NCBI GenBank assembly: GCA_021778375.1
Contig: JAJYCM010000146.1
Location: forward strand, 1 to 6,818
DNA from: Bacteroidota bacterium
Lineage (GTDB): Bacteria > Bacteroidota > Ignavibacteria > Ignavibacteriales > Ignavibacteriaceae
Direction: 5' to 3'
Length of the DNA stretch: 6,818 nucleotides
The notes below the pieces were generated by a model. That model was not told the DNA's origin. It was given only the letters and a program-made list of their open reading frames with translations, and did not search any database. Within the stretch, counting starts at the first letter, position 1. Each line of letters starts with the position of its first letter. The translations under genes were made by a program, and so were the position numbers. Shown in pieces: positions 6,631-6,818 of the stretch.

Positions 6631-6818
6631 TGTCATTTCGACCGAAGGGAGAAATCCCCTATACAAGCTGGAAACTCAAAAAAGTCCAATGTTTTCCTTC
6701 GTGTCATTTCGACCGAAGGGAGAAATCCCCTATACAAGCTGGAGACTCAAAAAAGTCCAATATTTTCCTTCGTGTCATTTCGACCGAAGGGAGAAATCCC
6801 CTATACAAGCTGGAGACT
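6631..6818 (+). repeat. tandem array of a 71-bp repeat, running off the window
   Basis: Three head-to-tail units begin at 6631, 6702 and 6773, each with TGTCATTTCGACCGAAGGGA. The first two are complete (71 bp each) and differ at only two bases: A6673 against G6744, and G6691 against A6762. The third is cut by the window end after 46 bp and carries the G variant. The left edge is sharp: the match between units does not extend upstream of 6631. No start codon with a ribosome binding site or extended reading frame was seen in the array. The variable part is as conserved as the core, so this is a satellite-like repeat rather than a CRISPR array. Confidence 0.95.
6635..6655 (+). repeat. hairpin core of the 71-bp repeat (also at 6706-6726 and 6777-6797)
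   Basis: On the plus strand ATTTC (6635-6639) pairs with GAAAT (6651-6655). Inside are two facing GA steps (6640-6641 and 6649-6650) that can form tandem sheared G-A pairs. Then CC (6642-6643) pairs with GG (6647-6648) around the triloop GAA (6644-6646). All three copies are identical here. On the minus strand the same positions give TC-TC mismatches and a TTC loop, so the fold should be much weaker there. Confidence 0.75.

Noticed and set aside
6631..6818. CRISPR array
   Set aside because: The unit is 71 bp with no variable spacers; the whole period is conserved. No cas genes are present in the window.

Overview
The window is an AT-rich chromosomal segment carrying core housekeeping genes. 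It most likely comes from the Bacteroidota / Ignavibacteria-Chlorobi side of the bacterial tree. Three things suggest this: a small lipoprotein of the DUF4296 type, a rhomboid protease with the short acidic C-terminal domain common in that group, and an intergenic repeat whose core (gtcatttcga..cgaag..agaaat) I recall from many Bacteroidota genomes. The assignment rests on family knowledge and was not checked by a search.

Layout. Positions 1-163 are the upstream region of gap, with a candidate promoter, a 15-bp palindrome and possibly the edge of another gene. Next come gap (164-1219, glyceraldehyde-3-phosphate dehydrogenase), a strong intrinsic terminator (1231-1262), and pgk (1335-2531, phosphoglycerate kinase). 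A rhomboid-family intramembrane serine protease (2586-3533, GTG start) and a DUF4296 lipoprotein (3561-3875) follow on the same strand with short gaps. They may be co-transcribed with pgk, because no convincing terminator separates them. On the opposite strand a long 883-residue RecQ helicase (6483 down to 3832, GTG start) converges on the lipoprotein gene, and the two coding ends overlap by 44 bp. The last 335 bp (6484-6818) hold the recQ upstream region and then a tandem array of a 71-bp unit that runs off the window end.

Function. gap and pgk encode consecutive glycolytic/gluconeogenic steps: GAPDH makes 1,3-bisphosphoglycerate and PGK uses it to form ATP and 3-phosphoglycerate. The rhomboid protease and the lipoprotein are envelope proteins with no evident link to glycolysis. 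RecQ is a DNA repair helicase.

I see no new multi-gene system here. The points most worth a second look are the 71-bp array, the RecQ domain layout, and the overlapping convergent gene ends. Each array copy has a hairpin predicted to be stable on only one strand, with a C(GAA)G triloop and tandem G-A mismatches.
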